DNA of 64,000 nt from Fen-671 sp963735305 (GCA_963735305.1 CAVTKK010000004.1:1798001-1862000); one strand, 5' to 3'. Counted from the stretch's first letter, positions 46,819 through 56,156 are shown. Program-made: numbers and translations. The notes: generated from the sequence alone by a model not told the origin.

Positions 46819-47526
46819 GTGCGACCCGCTAGATCCGCTGCTAGTGCCGGCAGGCTCCTGCTCGGGGCTGGCATGGTCCTGGCCTCCATGGGCGTAGCCG
46901 CCAGTCCGGCCTGGGCTCGGTCCCGCCTGCCCGTCCCTACGACTTCGGCCGCCGGCAGCACCACCACGACCACCGGGAGCCAGTCGCTGGTCCCGTCGCC
47001 GCCTCCCGCCGCCGCTCCGGACACCTGTGTACCCGGCTCGTGGCCGGCGGTGAGCGAAGGTCGGCCGGCCACTTTGCTGGCGGGCAGCGACGGCGCTTAC
47101 CTCTGGCACGATCCCGACGGCGGTTGGGCGCTCCGGGTCACGCATTCGGGCCCTGGGGACCGGGTCATCTTCTCGGGGTCTCTGACCACGAGCGGGAAGT
47201 TCGTCGACGTCCAGCTGATCGGGGGCGGTGGCAACGACATCGTCGCGGTGGGCGCGGCCAAGCGCACCATCCTGTTCCGCTTCGTCAACTATGGCATCGT
47301 CGACGGCCTTGATTTCGCCACGCACTGCTCCCGGGACTTCACGGTCAAGCTCTATATCGAGGGCCAACTGGCCTCGCCCGGGTCGGTCCACCTCGGCCAG
47401 GGCCTGGGCAACCCGACCAGCAACCCGTTCAAGATCGAACGAGGGCGGGTAACCAGCGGTGCCGACCTCCAGGTCCTGCCGACGACGACGGTGCCGGCAC
47501 CTCAAACGACCACTTCCACCAGCTAG
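46819..47526 (+). CDS. Secreted protein of unknown function
   Basis: A 235-residue protein starting with GTG. Residues 1-33 form a Sec signal peptide (basic start, hydrophobic LLLGAGMVLASMGVAA, cleavage near PAWA). A Thr/Ser/Pro-rich spacer follows, then a compact domain with YLWHDPDGGWALRVTH, DRVIFSGSLTTSG, GGGNDIVAVG and one Cys pair. The end is again Thr/Pro-rich. I do not recognise the domain; repeated beta-strand spacing suggests an extracellular beta fold. No lipobox or anchor is seen. A strong terminator follows. Confidence 0.7.
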   Translation: MRPARSAASAGRLLLGAGMVLASMGVAASPAWARSRLPVPTTSAAGSTTTTTGSQSLVPSPPPAAAPDTCVPGSWPAVSEGRPATLLAGSDGAYLWHDPDGGWALRVTHSGPGDRVIFSGSLTTSGKFVDVQLIGGGGNDIVAVGAAKRTILFRFVNYGIVDGLDFATHCSRDFTVKLYIEGQLASPGSVHLGQGLGNPTSNPFKIERGRVTSGADLQVLPTTTVPAPQTTTSTS

Positions 47527-47540
47527 CGGCGGGTACCCGG

Positions 47541-47584
47541 CGAGCCCCAGCACCACGCATCCCCCGTGCGGGTGCTGGGGCTCG
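47541..47584. terminator. Strong hairpin between convergent genes
   Basis: A perfect 14-base inverted repeat (cgagccccagcacc at 47541-47554 against ggtgctggggctcg at 47571-47584) encloses a 16-base loop that can itself pair as cgca/tgcg. It lies 15 bases after the secreted-protein stop and before the end of the convergent FGGY kinase gene, so it can stop transcription from both sides. T runs after it are weak. Confidence 0.75.
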
Positions 47585-47647
47585 TTCCCACTTTGTAATG
47601 CTCCGGCCCCGGCGGGCCAAGGTGCGGGCCCGGCGGGCTGAGCGCGT

Positions 47648-49016
47648 TCAGGTCCGGGAAGGCAGGCCCTCCAACCATCGCTGGTAACGCCCGGCCGCCG
47701 CATCGGCCCAGTCGGCACGGGGCTCGACCGGCTCGGACCAGCGCGCCCAACGTTTCCCGTCACCGATCGAGGTCTCCAGGCCGGCGGCCATCCGGGCCAA
47801 CCAGGCGGCACCGAGGGCGGCCCCTTCAGGCACGGCCATAGGAAGGACGGGCTGGCCCAGGACCTCCGCCAGGGCCTGCAACCAGGCCCGGTTGACCGTG
47901 CCCCCACCGCTGGCCACGAAACGGGCCGGCTGCGTGCCTCGCACCGACGCCCGCTCCACTATGTGCCGGGCGACGAAACCCGTAGCCTCGTACGCACCGC
48001 GCCGCAAGGCTTGCGGGCCATGAGAGATGTCGGCCCCGGCCAAACCGACGCGCAGGGCCCGGTCGTGCCAGGGGACCCTCTCCCCCTTGGCCCACGGCCA
48101 CCAGATGGGCACATCTCCCGGGTCGCGCCGCGGCATCCTCGGGACCGGGCCTCAGGACGCGGTCGACCCAATCGGCCCACATGCCCCCGGCATTGCTGGC
48201 CCCGCCCAGCATGGCCATCCCGGCGGCCACGTGCGGCGCCCTCCACAGGCCGGGGACCTCGTCCGGCCAGCCGGCCACGGTCAGCCACACGACCAACGTC
48301 GAACCCAGGGCGACGAGGACGTCACCCTCTTCGACCGTGCCCGCAACGAGCTGCTCGCACATCCCGTCCACGGACCCGGCGCCCAGCACGGCATCGCCGC
48401 CCCCGGCGTCCCCTTCGCCGAGCACGCCGGGCGCCAGACGGCCGATGGCCTCGCCGAAAACGGCCACTCTGGGCAGGCGAGAGGCAGGGAAACCGGCCGC
48501 TTCGCAGTTGGCATCGTCCCAGCCCGACCCGCCGAAGAGCGGCCCGGCCGCGAAGGCCGACGCCAGGTCCGTTACGCCCTCACCCCCCAACGAGGCATTG
48601 GCAACGGCCTGGGCGGGCCAGTACCCCGCCGCGGCCGGGTGGCGGGCCGCCACCCAACGGCATAGACGCGTCATCTCGTCGCTGGCTGTCGGGTCGCCGG
48701 AGACGCCCGCGGGCGACGCTTCGATGCGCCCGTCACCGTAGAGGAGCCCCGGGCCGAGCGGCCGCCCGGTCCCGTCGACGGCCGTTACCGAGGGCATCAT
48801 GGCCGAAACGGCCACGGCGCGGGGGCGGCCGGCACCAAGGACCTGACGCAGCGCCGACCGGGGCGCCTCCCACCAGGATGCGGCCGCCTCGTGCTCGAAC
48901 GTCCCGCCGCGGCCTATGGCCAGCCGGCTGGCCACCCGGGCTCGGCCGAAGATTTTGCCGTTATCGTCGACGGTCACCGCCTTGACCGCGGTGGTACCGA
49001 TGTCCACCCCGGCCAC
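47648..49016 (-). CDS. FGGY-family carbohydrate kinase (frame broken)
   Basis: About 455 residues. The N-terminal phosphate motif VAGVDIGTTAVKAVTVDDNG, the SAMMPSVTAVDGTGRPLGP region and GGASNAGGMWADWV are in one frame; the second half (DVPIWWPWAKGERVPWHDRA, FVASGGGTVNRAWLQALAEV, PEGAALGAAWLA) is in another. The change lies near 48130. It phosphorylates a sugar or polyol; resemblance is to the xylulokinase/LsrK side of the family. The next genes on the other strand are a 2-hydroxyacid dehydrogenase and a class II aldolase, a grouping seen elsewhere for uncharacterised sugar-acid or AI-2-like pathways. The frame upstream of GTG 49016 is antisense noise. Confidence 0.85.
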
Positions 49017-49121
49017 CAGGCCGCCGTGGACGGTACACCCGGCATCAGCGGCGCCCCCTCCTGCCGTCCCGGTGCCTCGCGGATTGGGATTTGGCCGGCA
49101 TGAGGGGACAGTATTGCACCC

Positions 49122-50130
49122 GTGCCGGTTACCAAGGATGTGCTCGGCGGCGGTCACCGGGCCTTCGTGACGGCACCCATGAGGGGCGCCGGCTTCGACA
49201 AGCTGAAGGGCTTGGCCGACGTCGTATATGAACCCTGGATCGACCAGCAACCGCTGAAGATTTATGATGGGCCCGGTCTGGCCCAGCGTCTCGGAGGCGC
49301 TGGGCGCCGATATTGCCGTCGTCGAGGCCGACTTCGTGAGCGGGCCCGTGTTCCAACTACCCCTCCGGGCTGTCGCCGCCACCCGCGGCGATCCCAATAA
49401 CATCGACGTCGGAGCGGCCACGGCGGCCGGCATACCCGTCCTGCGCACCCCCGGCCGCAACGCCGACGCCGTCGCTGAGCTCGCCGTCGGGGTGCTGCTG
49501 GCCGTTGTCAGGCACCTCCTGCCGGCCGACCGGGACGTTCGTGAGCTTGAGGTGTTCCGTGACGGCACCATCCCTTACCAGCGGTTCCGCGGGTGGGAAC
49601 TGGCCGGGCGGAGAGCGGCCATCATCGGCTACGGCGCCGTCGGCCGGGCCCTGCATTGGCGCCTGACCGGCTTGGGGATGGACGTGGCGGTCTACGACCC
49701 ATACGCGGAGGGCGCCGGCCGCGACCTCCGGGTTGCCGTGCACGACGCCGATGTCGTGACACTCCATGCCGCCGTGACCCCGGAGACGGTCGGCTTCTTC
49801 GGACCGGAGCAGTTCTCCTGGATGCGGCCTGGCTCCGTCTTCCTCAACACGGCCAGAGCCAAGCTCCACGACATGGCCGCCCTGGTGGAGGCGCTTGAGT
49901 CCGGCCGCCTGGCCGGAGCCGGCCTCGACCACTTCGAGGGCGAGGTGCTCCCGGCCGGCCACCCCCTCCTGTCCATGCCACACGTCGTGCTCAGCCCTCA
50001 TATCGGTGGAGCCACAACCGATACCGAGGCCAGAGGAGCCCAGATTGTCGCCGACGACCTCGAAGCGCTCCTGGCCGGCCGGGTGCCGGCGAACGTTGTC
50101 AACCCCGAAGTGCTAGGCCGGGAAGCATGA
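49122..50130 (+). CDS. D-isomer-specific 2-hydroxyacid dehydrogenase (frame broken)
   Basis: About 335 residues. The N-terminal half of the catalytic domain (FDKLKGLADVVYEPWIDQQP) starts at GTG 49122 and is in a different frame from the rest; a missing G near 49290 would join ...LAQR to VSEALGADIAVVEADF. The NAD-binding domain is complete: AAIIGYGAVGRALHWRL, the Arg in TARAKLHDMAALVEALESG, AGAGLDHFEGEVLP (Glu) and the His of SPHIGGATTDTE. It reduces a 2-oxoacid or oxidises a D-2-hydroxyacid, substrate unknown. It overlaps the aldolase start by four bases. Confidence 0.87.
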
Positions 50131-50777
50131 GAACTGTAGAACGACCGCATGAAGCGGTGCTGGCCACCGCCAAGGAGCTTCTGCGCCGAGGGCTCGTCGA
50201 GGGTACCTCCGGGAATATCTCCGCCCGCCAGGCCGATGGGACCATCGTGTGTACGCCTTCGTCGGTCGACTACCAGGCCATGGTCCTCGAGGACTTGGTG
50301 GTCGTCGATCTCGAGGGCAACGTCGTGTCCTGCGCCCAGGGCCGTAGCCCGACATCGGAGCTTCTCTTGCACTTGGCTTGCTACCGCTCCTTCGAGGACG
50401 TCGGGTCGGTCATCCACGCCCATCCCGTGTGGGCGACCATGTTCGCCTGCAGCCACGAGCCGCTGGTGGCATGCGTGGACGAGTTCACCATGTACGTCGG
50501 CGGGGACGTGCGCTGCGCCGAGTACGCCATGTCCGGCTCGGCCGAGGTGGGCACCAATGCCGTCATCGCCCTAAAGGACCGGGGAGCCGCCCTCCTGGCC
50601 AACCACGGGATGGTGGCCGTCGGGCCGACCCCGGCCAAGGTGCTCCACATAGTGGCGCTCGTCGAGCGCACGGCCCAAATAGCCTGGGGCGCCCGCACCC
50701 TGGGCGGAGTGGTCCCTATCCCGGCCAAGGCGTCCGACGATTTCACCGGCGTCTACCAGTTGATGCGTTCCCTATAG
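50127..50777 (+). CDS. Class II aldolase/adducin-family aldolase
   Basis: A 216-residue enzyme like L-fuculose-phosphate aldolase: GTSGNISARQADGTIVCTPS, then the zinc histidines in SVIHAHPVWATMFACSH and LLANHGMVAVG. These enzymes cleave a phosphorylated ketose or 3-oxo-acid phosphate through a zinc enolate. The start overlaps the 2-hydroxyacid dehydrogenase stop (ATGA). With the convergent FGGY kinase it fits a kinase-dehydrogenase-aldolase pathway; the true substrate is not known. Confidence 0.88.
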   Translation: MRTVERPHEAVLATAKELLRRGLVEGTSGNISARQADGTIVCTPSSVDYQAMVLEDLVVVDLEGNVVSCAQGRSPTSELLLHLACYRSFEDVGSVIHAHPVWATMFACSHEPLVACVDEFTMYVGGDVRCAEYAMSGSAEVGTNAVIALKDRGAALLANHGMVAVGPTPAKVLHIVALVERTAQIAWGARTLGGVVPIPAKASDDFTGVYQLMRSL

Positions 50778-50814
50778 GCCCCGGGGCTCACCAGCCGGGG
50801 CTCACCAGCCGGGC

Positions 50815-51861
50815 CTACAACGCGGGGGCCGGCCCGGGCAACGGCCGTCCACCGACGCCTGACACCGAGCGGGCCCGTTTCACCCGCTGGACGGCTTGGG
50901 CACCCGGCCCTCCCGATGTGGCGGGCTCGGGACGGAACCCCTCCCCGAGGAGAGCGGCCGCCACCGCCCCCGCGCTGGCGCTGATGGCATTGAGGTCATA
51001 GCCGCCCTCGAGAACGACCACGACCCGGCCCGGCCTCTGGACCATAGCCCTGGCCCGGGCGGCCATATCGGCGAAATCACCCGCGGTTAAGGCCAGGTTC
51101 GCCAGGGGGTCGTCCCGGTGGGCGTCGAAACCGGACGAAATGAGCACCCAGGTGGGCCCGAAGGCCTCGGCGGCCGGCGTCACCACCTCGTCGAACGCAC
51201 AAAGAAGGACATCGCCCGTCGCTCCCGGGGGGAGTGGGATGTTGACCGTAAGGCCGGGGGCACCAGGCCCCCCGCTGGCACTTACGTCCCCCGTGCCGGG
51301 ATAGAGGGGCCACTGGTGGGTGGACACGTAAAGGACCTGCGGCTCGTCCCAGAAGATCGCCTGCGTGCCATTGCCGTGGTGCACGTCCCAGTCCAGGACC
51401 AGTACCCGCTCACCCTGGTCAGCCAGGCAGGCGGCGGCGACGGCCACGTTATTGATCAGGCAGAAGCCCATGGCCTGGTCAGCCGTGGCATGGTGGCCGG
51501 GCGGACGGTGAGCGACAAAGCCCACCCCGTCGCCCGCATCCCTGAGGGCGTCCACCGCCGCCAGGGCACCGCCGGCGGCCAGAAGGGCGGTGTCCCAGGA
51601 TCCGGGGCTGGCTATGGTGTCGACGTCCAGGTGCCCCCCGCCCGCATGACAGAAGTCCTCCAGCGCCTGGAGGTACTCGACGGTGTGTACCCGTTGCAGC
51701 TCGTGCACGCCGGCTCGGCGCGGCGCCAGGGGGACGACGGCGTCGGAGAGGTCGGCGCGGTTGATGCCTTCCAGGACAGCCTCGACCCGGCCGGGGCGTT
51801 CGGGGTGCGAAGGGCCGGTCTCATGATTGTCCAACTCCGGCGACGAACTGAGGAGAAGCAT
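50815..51861 (-). CDS. Histone-deacetylase-like amidohydrolase
   Basis: A 348-residue member of the arginase/deacetylase superfamily. Catalytic and zinc residues are visible: HRPPGHHATADQAMGFCL with the His pair, LVLDWDVHHGNGTQAIFWDE with the Asp-His zinc ligands, ISSGFDAHRDDPLANL with the second Asp, and VVLEGGYDLNAIS with the final Gly-Gly-Tyr. Bacterial members deacetylate acetylpolyamines or acetylated proteins (AcuC-like). The gene stands alone, convergent with the aldolase gene. The last 35 residues are a Pro/Gly-rich tail. Confidence 0.9.
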   Translation of the reverse strand: MLLLSSSPELDNHETGPSHPERPGRVEAVLEGINRADLSDAVVPLAPRRAGVHELQRVHTVEYLQALEDFCHAGGGHLDVDTIASPGSWDTALLAAGGALAAVDALRDAGDGVGFVAHRPPGHHATADQAMGFCLINNVAVAAACLADQGERVLVLDWDVHHGNGTQAIFWDEPQVLYVSTHQWPLYPGTGDVSASGGPGAPGLTVNIPLPPGATGDVLLCAFDEVVTPAAEAFGPTWVLISSGFDAHRDDPLANLALTAGDFADMAARARAMVQRPGRVVVVLEGGYDLNAISASAGAVAAALLGEGFRPEPATSGGPGAQAVQRVKRARSVSGVGGRPLPGPAPAL

Positions 51862-52163
51862 CCCTAAAGGCTAAGTCACTGCACCCGCGGGCCGGGGCGG
51901 GGGCCAGGTCCGGGCCACGTGCGCACCTACCCGGGCCGACGCGGCTCAGGCGGCCCTGCCTTCTCAGCAAGGGTGGGCCTAAGACGGTGGCCCGGCCAAC
52001 CCTGGAGACGGGTTCCCATTCTTCCTAAAAGAGAGGGGCCGCCTGTCCTAAAGCGGTGACCTTGGTGGGCCTGGGCTGGGACGTTGGGCCCTACTAAGGC
52101 GTCGGGGCCGAGGTCCATCCTGGTACCAAGCCCAGTGGGGCCAAACGTGAAAGGAGCGCAACA
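51862..52163. promoter_or_regulatory. Divergent spacer with a weak DosR-like site at 52078-52091
   Basis: This 302-base spacer between the deacetylase and the membrane-protein gene holds no credible ORF. At 52078-52091, gggacgttgggccc matches 11 of 14 core positions of the mycobacterial DosR box GGGACTWWAGTCCC, 72 bases before the membrane-protein start. In DNA this GC-rich such matches arise by chance fairly often, so the site is only a candidate. AAAGGAGC at about 52150 is the ribosome site of the next gene. Confidence 0.3.
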
Positions 52164-52808
52164 ATGCGCAGGAAGTCGTTTGATGCGATCGTGAGCGCCG
52201 GCGGCGTTTTGCTGGCCATAGTGCTGGTGGCGGCCGGGGCGCTCCTGCTGTGGGGCTACAGCTACGCCAACGGCACGGTCACGAGCCAACTTGCTTCGCA
52301 GAAGATCACCTTCCCGCCCAGGGCTGCCTTTGCTCAGGCGAAGGTCGGGACCGAGATCGAGCCTGTGATGATCCCATACCTCGAGAAGTACGCAGGCGAG
52401 CCCCTGACCACCGGGGCCCAGGCCGAAGCGTACGCCGACCATTTCATCGCCTACCACTTGCAGGAGATCGGCGGCGGCAAGACCTACGCCCAGCTCAGCG
52501 CGGCGGCCATGGCGCTCCCTCCCGGCACCCCGGCCTATACCGCCGCCGAGGCCAGGGTGACGACCGTCTTCCAGGGCACGACCCTGCGAGGCATGCTCCT
52601 CAATGCCTACGGCTGGTGGAAGATGGGCCAGATCGCCCTTATCAGTGCCATCGCCAGCTTCATCGCTGCCGCCGTAGCCTCGGCGCTCTCAGTCCTCGGC
52701 CTGCGCCACTTCCGCAAGGTCCCGCTGAGCGAGGAGATACCACGGCTGGTGCCGGCCGAGCAGGTCATCACCACCAAGACGCCGGTAGGGGCGGCCTTCC
52801 CCTCCTAA
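52164..52808 (+). CDS. Two-helix membrane protein of unknown function
   Basis: A 214-residue protein starting after a clear AAAGGAGC site. It has a first membrane helix near residues 10-32 (GGVLLAIVLVAAGALLLWGY), a soluble domain of about 120 residues outside the membrane (FAQAKVGTEIEPVMIPYLEK, TTGAQAEAYADHFIAYHLQE) and a second helix near residues 155-178 (GQIALISAIASFIAAAVASA). Similar proteins of unknown role occur in high-GC actinobacteria. A hairpin follows. Position next to the DosR-like regulator may be meaningful. Confidence 0.7.
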   Translation: MRRKSFDAIVSAGGVLLAIVLVAAGALLLWGYSYANGTVTSQLASQKITFPPRAAFAQAKVGTEIEPVMIPYLEKYAGEPLTTGAQAEAYADHFIAYHLQEIGGGKTYAQLSAAAMALPPGTPAYTAAEARVTTVFQGTTLRGMLLNAYGWWKMGQIALISAIASFIAAAVASALSVLGLRHFRKVPLSEEIPRLVPAEQVITTKTPVGAAFPS

Positions 52809-52843
52809 GGGAACCCACGTCCGCCAGGGCCACGCACACAGAT

Positions 52844-52881
52844 GGCCCCGGCTCGGGAACGCCAAATCCCGGGCCGGGGCC
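52844..52881 (+). terminator. Hairpin after the membrane-protein gene
   Basis: The arms ggccccggctcggga (52844-52858) and tcccgggccggggcc (52867-52881) pair over 15 bases with one mismatch and an eight-base loop. It lies between the membrane-protein stop and the response-regulator start, so it likely ends the first transcript. There is no T run after it. Confidence 0.6.
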
Positions 52882-52951
52882 TTGGCGCGCCGCTCGGCAC
52901 CGCTAACGTGAAAGTCCAGGAGGCCCCACCATCCCTCCGGGAGGTCCCAAG

Positions 52952-53610
52952 ATGACGGTCCGTATTTTTCTGCTCGACGACCACGAGATCGTGCGCCGGG
53001 GGCTGCGCGAGTTGTTCGAGACCCAGGACGACCTCGAGGTGGTAGGGGAGGCGTCCAACGCCGACGAGGCGATGACCCGGGTGCCGCCCACCCGTCCCGA
53101 CGTCGCCGTGCTCGACGTGCGCCTGCCCGGCACCAGCGGGATCGAGGTGTGCCGGGACTTGCGAGCCGAACTGCCCGAACTGCGGTGCCTGATGCTCACG
53201 TCCTTCGCCGATGACGACGCCCTTTTCGCCGCCATCCTGGCGGGTGCCAGCGGTTACCTGCTCAAGCAGATACGGGCCCCGAACTGGTCTCAGCCGTCCG
53301 CCGCGTCGCCGCCGGGCAGTCCCTCATAGACCCGGCGCTCACCGCCAGCGTCATGGAGCGCCTGCGGGGCAAGCAGGAGGACGAGCGGATCGCCCGGCTC
53401 TCACCCCAGGAGCGTCGCATCCTGGACCTGATAGCGGAGGGCAAGACCAACAGGCAGATCGGCTCGGAAATGTTCCTGGCCGAAAAGACGGTCAAAAACT
53501 ATGTTTCCAACCTGCTAGCCAAGATGGGTTTCTCCCGCCGGACCGAGGCGGCCGTGTACGCGGCAAGATCGAAGTCGGCCCAAAGGAGTGACCAGGGCGA
53601 CGGGTCCTAG
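52952..53610 (+). CDS. DosR/DevR-like NarL-family response regulator (frame broken)
   Basis: About 218 residues. The receiver domain has the acidic pair LLDDHEIVRRGLREL, the phospho-acceptor Asp in DVAVLDVRLPGTSGIEVCRD and the switch Thr in MLTSFADD. The LuxR-type output domain reads LSPQERRILDLIAEGKTNRQ and MFLAEKTVKNYVSNLLAKMG; that second stretch is very close to the same part of M. tuberculosis DosR. The two domains are in different frames; a base near 53275 (after LLKQIR) is missing or extra. DosR controls the hypoxia regulon in mycobacteria. No sensor kinase is in the window. It is convergent with the ferredoxin and PFOR genes. Confidence 0.88.
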
Positions 53611-53675
53611 GCCAGGGCAACTCGCGCCTAGGCCAGAGCGAAGCCGCTTTTGGCCTAGGCAGGGCGCCTAGGCCG
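53603..53675. repeat. Four cctagg palindromes between convergent genes
   Basis: The palindrome cctagg, usually as cctaggcc or gcctaggc, occurs at about 53606, 53627, 53653 and 53669 between the response-regulator stop and the ferredoxin stop. The surrounding 80 bases are made of related short units. No hairpin with a T run is evident. Confidence 0.5.
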
Positions 53676-53700
53676 GGCGAGGGCGTACTTGGTGGCGGGT

Positions 53701-53922
53701 TCAGCGTTCGACGTAGATGCACGCGCCGGCGCATTGGGCCTGGGCGTCCAGCACGGCGTCCTCCAAGGGCTCGGGGACGCTCACTCCCGGTTTGCCGGCG
53801 TTAGGGGTCTCCTCCCCCTTGACATGGGCCAACCCGTCGTCCCTCATCTCGAACACGTCCGGGCACAGGTCCTCACAAAGCCCGTCACCGGTGCAAAACT
53901 CCTGCTCGATCCAGACTTTCAC
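53701..53922 (-). CDS. Small single-cluster ferredoxin
   Basis: A 73-residue acidic protein. The ligands FCTGDGLCEDLCPDVFEM and the late QCAGACIYVE give the pattern C-x5-C-x3-C plus a distal Cys, as in single-cluster [3Fe-4S]/[4Fe-4S] ferredoxins of actinobacteria. The start is GTG 53922, eight bases after a perfect AGGAGG. It sits 16 bases downstream of the inferred PFOR stop, so it is the probable electron acceptor of that enzyme and may link it to the hydrogenase. Confidence 0.9.
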   Translation of the reverse strand: MKVWIEQEFCTGDGLCEDLCPDVFEMRDDGLAHVKGEETPNAGKPGVSVPEPLEDAVLDAQAQCAGACIYVER

Positions 53923-53938
53923 TTTTTGTACCTCCTGT

Positions 53939-56088
53939 TTAGGCCGCCTCCCGGCTGATTGCTCGGGAAGTGGGGTTCGGGCCGGGACGTTCCGGCCCGG
54001 CATGTTCCGGCTCAGAGTGCTCCGGTTCGGTCACGAGGGTGGTGCCCAGCCCGACGTCGCCGCCGTGCGCGGCGCCTTTGCCGTACCCATTGGCATCCTC
54101 AGGTAGTACTCCGTCTCGCCGTGCGCCCCTACACGGGCCCTCACGCCGGCCGGCAACTGGTTAGGGAGCCTCAAGCGGGCCAGCCCGGCCAAGGCGGGAC
54201 CGATGGCCCCGAAGTTGCGCTCGACGACACCTCGGCCCTGGCCGTCGTAGGTCTCGGATACCGCCGCCTTTATCTCGCCGAGGGCGACCTCTGCGGGGAC
54301 GAGGTGGGAAAGGGCGAAAAAGCAGGCTTGCATGACGGCGCTGACCCGCTGGCCCCGGTTGACGGCGGCACCGGCCTTGGCCGCGTCCACCAGCCAAACG
54401 TCGAGCTTCTTGGTCAGCACCTGGCGTTGGGCCTTTGGGCTCAGGTGGGCCCACGCCTCGTCCGGGCCCCACGGACAGTTCAGTAGCAGCGTCCCACCCA
54501 CCTTGAGCACCCCGAGGACGTCGCCTCGCTCGAGCAGGCCGAACTGATGACAGGCCACGAAATCGGCCTGGGCCACGAGATAGGTGGAGCGGATGGGGCC
54601 GGGACTGAAACGAAGGTGGGACACGGTCACGGCCCCCGATTTCTTGGAGCCGTGAACGAAGTACCCCTGAACGTACTGGCCGGAGGCGGAGGCGACGATC
54701 TCGACACTGTGCCTGTTGGCGCCGACCGTGGCGTCCGAGCCCAACCCGAAGAACACCGCCTGGAACTCGCCGGACAGGCGGGGCAGGTCCATCGGAGGGC
54801 CCCCGTCCAGGCTGAGCGGCCTCATACGCTCCTTGATGCCCACCGTGAAATGCTGCGTCGGATGGGGCCGGACCAGCTCGTCGAAGACGGCTTTGGCCAT
54901 GGCCGGGCTGAGCTCTGGGGACGAAAGGCCATAACGGCCGCCGATAACGATGGGGGTTCCGGCGAAGGGGGCCGGGCCGCGAGGGCCGCTCATGGCCTCG
55001 TCCACCGCCGCCCTCACGTCGAGGTAGAGGGGCTCTCCGACGCTACCGGCCTCCTCGCTGCGGTCGAGCACGGCGATGGCGCGGGTGGTGGGGGGCAGGG
55101 AGCCGACGAGCAGGGCGGCCGGGAAGGGGCGGTAAAGCCGCAGTTTAAGCAGGCCAACCCTCTGGCCGTCTGCCACCATGGCCTCTACCAGCTCCTCCAG
55201 CGCACCACAGGCCGAGCCCATCGCCACCACGACCCTGTCGGCATCGGGGGCACCGACGTATTCCACCACCTCGTAGCGCCGGCCCGTCCTCCTGGCCAGG
55301 GCGTCCATCTGTTGTCCCACGATCCCGGGCACGGCGGCGTAATAGGTGTCAGCCGCCGCAGGGCCGGGAAAGGAGCCTTCAGGGTCTGGCGTCGTGCCCC
55401 GGACGTCCGGGTGGTCTGGGCTCATGCCCCCGCCCCTCAACTCGACCTCGGCGCCTTCGTCGACCAACGACGCGATGTCGTCGTCGCTCAGGGGCTCTAT
55501 GGTCGAGACTTCGTGCGAGGTGCGGGGCCCATCGAAGAAGTGCACGAAGGGCACGCCCGACCGCCGCGTCGCCAGGTGCGCCACCAGGGCGAAGTCCTGC
55601 GCCTCCTGGACCGAGTTGGCGCACAGGATGGCCCACCCAGTGGGTCGTGCCGCCATTACGTCGGAGTGGTCCCCGAGAATAGAAAGGGGGTGGGCGGCGA
55701 CGTCGCCGGCGGTCACGTGGACAACCGTGGGAAATAGTTCACCGGCAATCTTCAACATAGTGGGCCGCATGAGGCGCAGCTCCGGCGACGCCGTGAAGGT
55801 CGTCGCCATGGCGCCCTTTTGCAGCGCACCGTACAGGGCTCCCGCCACGTCCGCCTCAGATTGCATTTTCACGATCTCGGGAATTTGTCCCCACAGGTTG
55901 GGACGCCCACTGGCGGCCCAGCCGTCTACATACTCGCCCATCGACGAAGCCGGGGTGACGGCGGGGAGAGAGATCACTTCTGACAGCAAATAGGCCAGGC
56001 GCGCGGCGGCCTCGTTGCCATCCACGCACATCCTGTTCGTCGCGTCCACTCGACCTCCCGAAGGCCGGACCAGCCGGTTGACCTGCAC
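53939..56088 (-). CDS. Pyruvate:ferredoxin oxidoreductase-like protein, alpha and gamma domains only
   Basis: About 715 residues with NifJ-like domain order: alpha domain I (AVTPASSMGEYVDGWAASGR, MQSEADVAGALYGALQKGAM), domain II (YDVVEYVG-like YEVVEYVGAPDADRVVVAMG, KLRLYRPFPAALLVGSLP) and the gamma domain (EFQAVFFGLGSDATVGANRH, GYFVHGSKKSGAVTVSHLRF). The ferredoxin-like and thiamine (beta) domains of full-length PFOR are absent. As sequenced the frame stops at 54031; a base change near 54080 would carry it on to TAA 53939, and that continuation (GTTLVTEPEHSEPEHAG) has coding character. The enzyme would need a beta subunit from elsewhere. Confidence 0.85.
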
Positions 56089-56156
56089 GCGTCAACCTGC
56101 CGTCCAATAACACATCTAGCGGGAGGTCCCCAAGCGGGGTTAGGGCACTTGGTCCC

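Noticed and set aside
47826..49571. FGGY kinase starting at 49571
   Set aside because: The first 185 codons are antisense to the 2-hydroxyacid dehydrogenase gene; the kinase fold begins at GTG 49016.
54031..54090. PFOR stop at 54031 as the natural end
   Set aside because: The last 20 or so residues have lost coding character, while the neighbouring frame stays open to a TAA just before the ferredoxin ribosome site.
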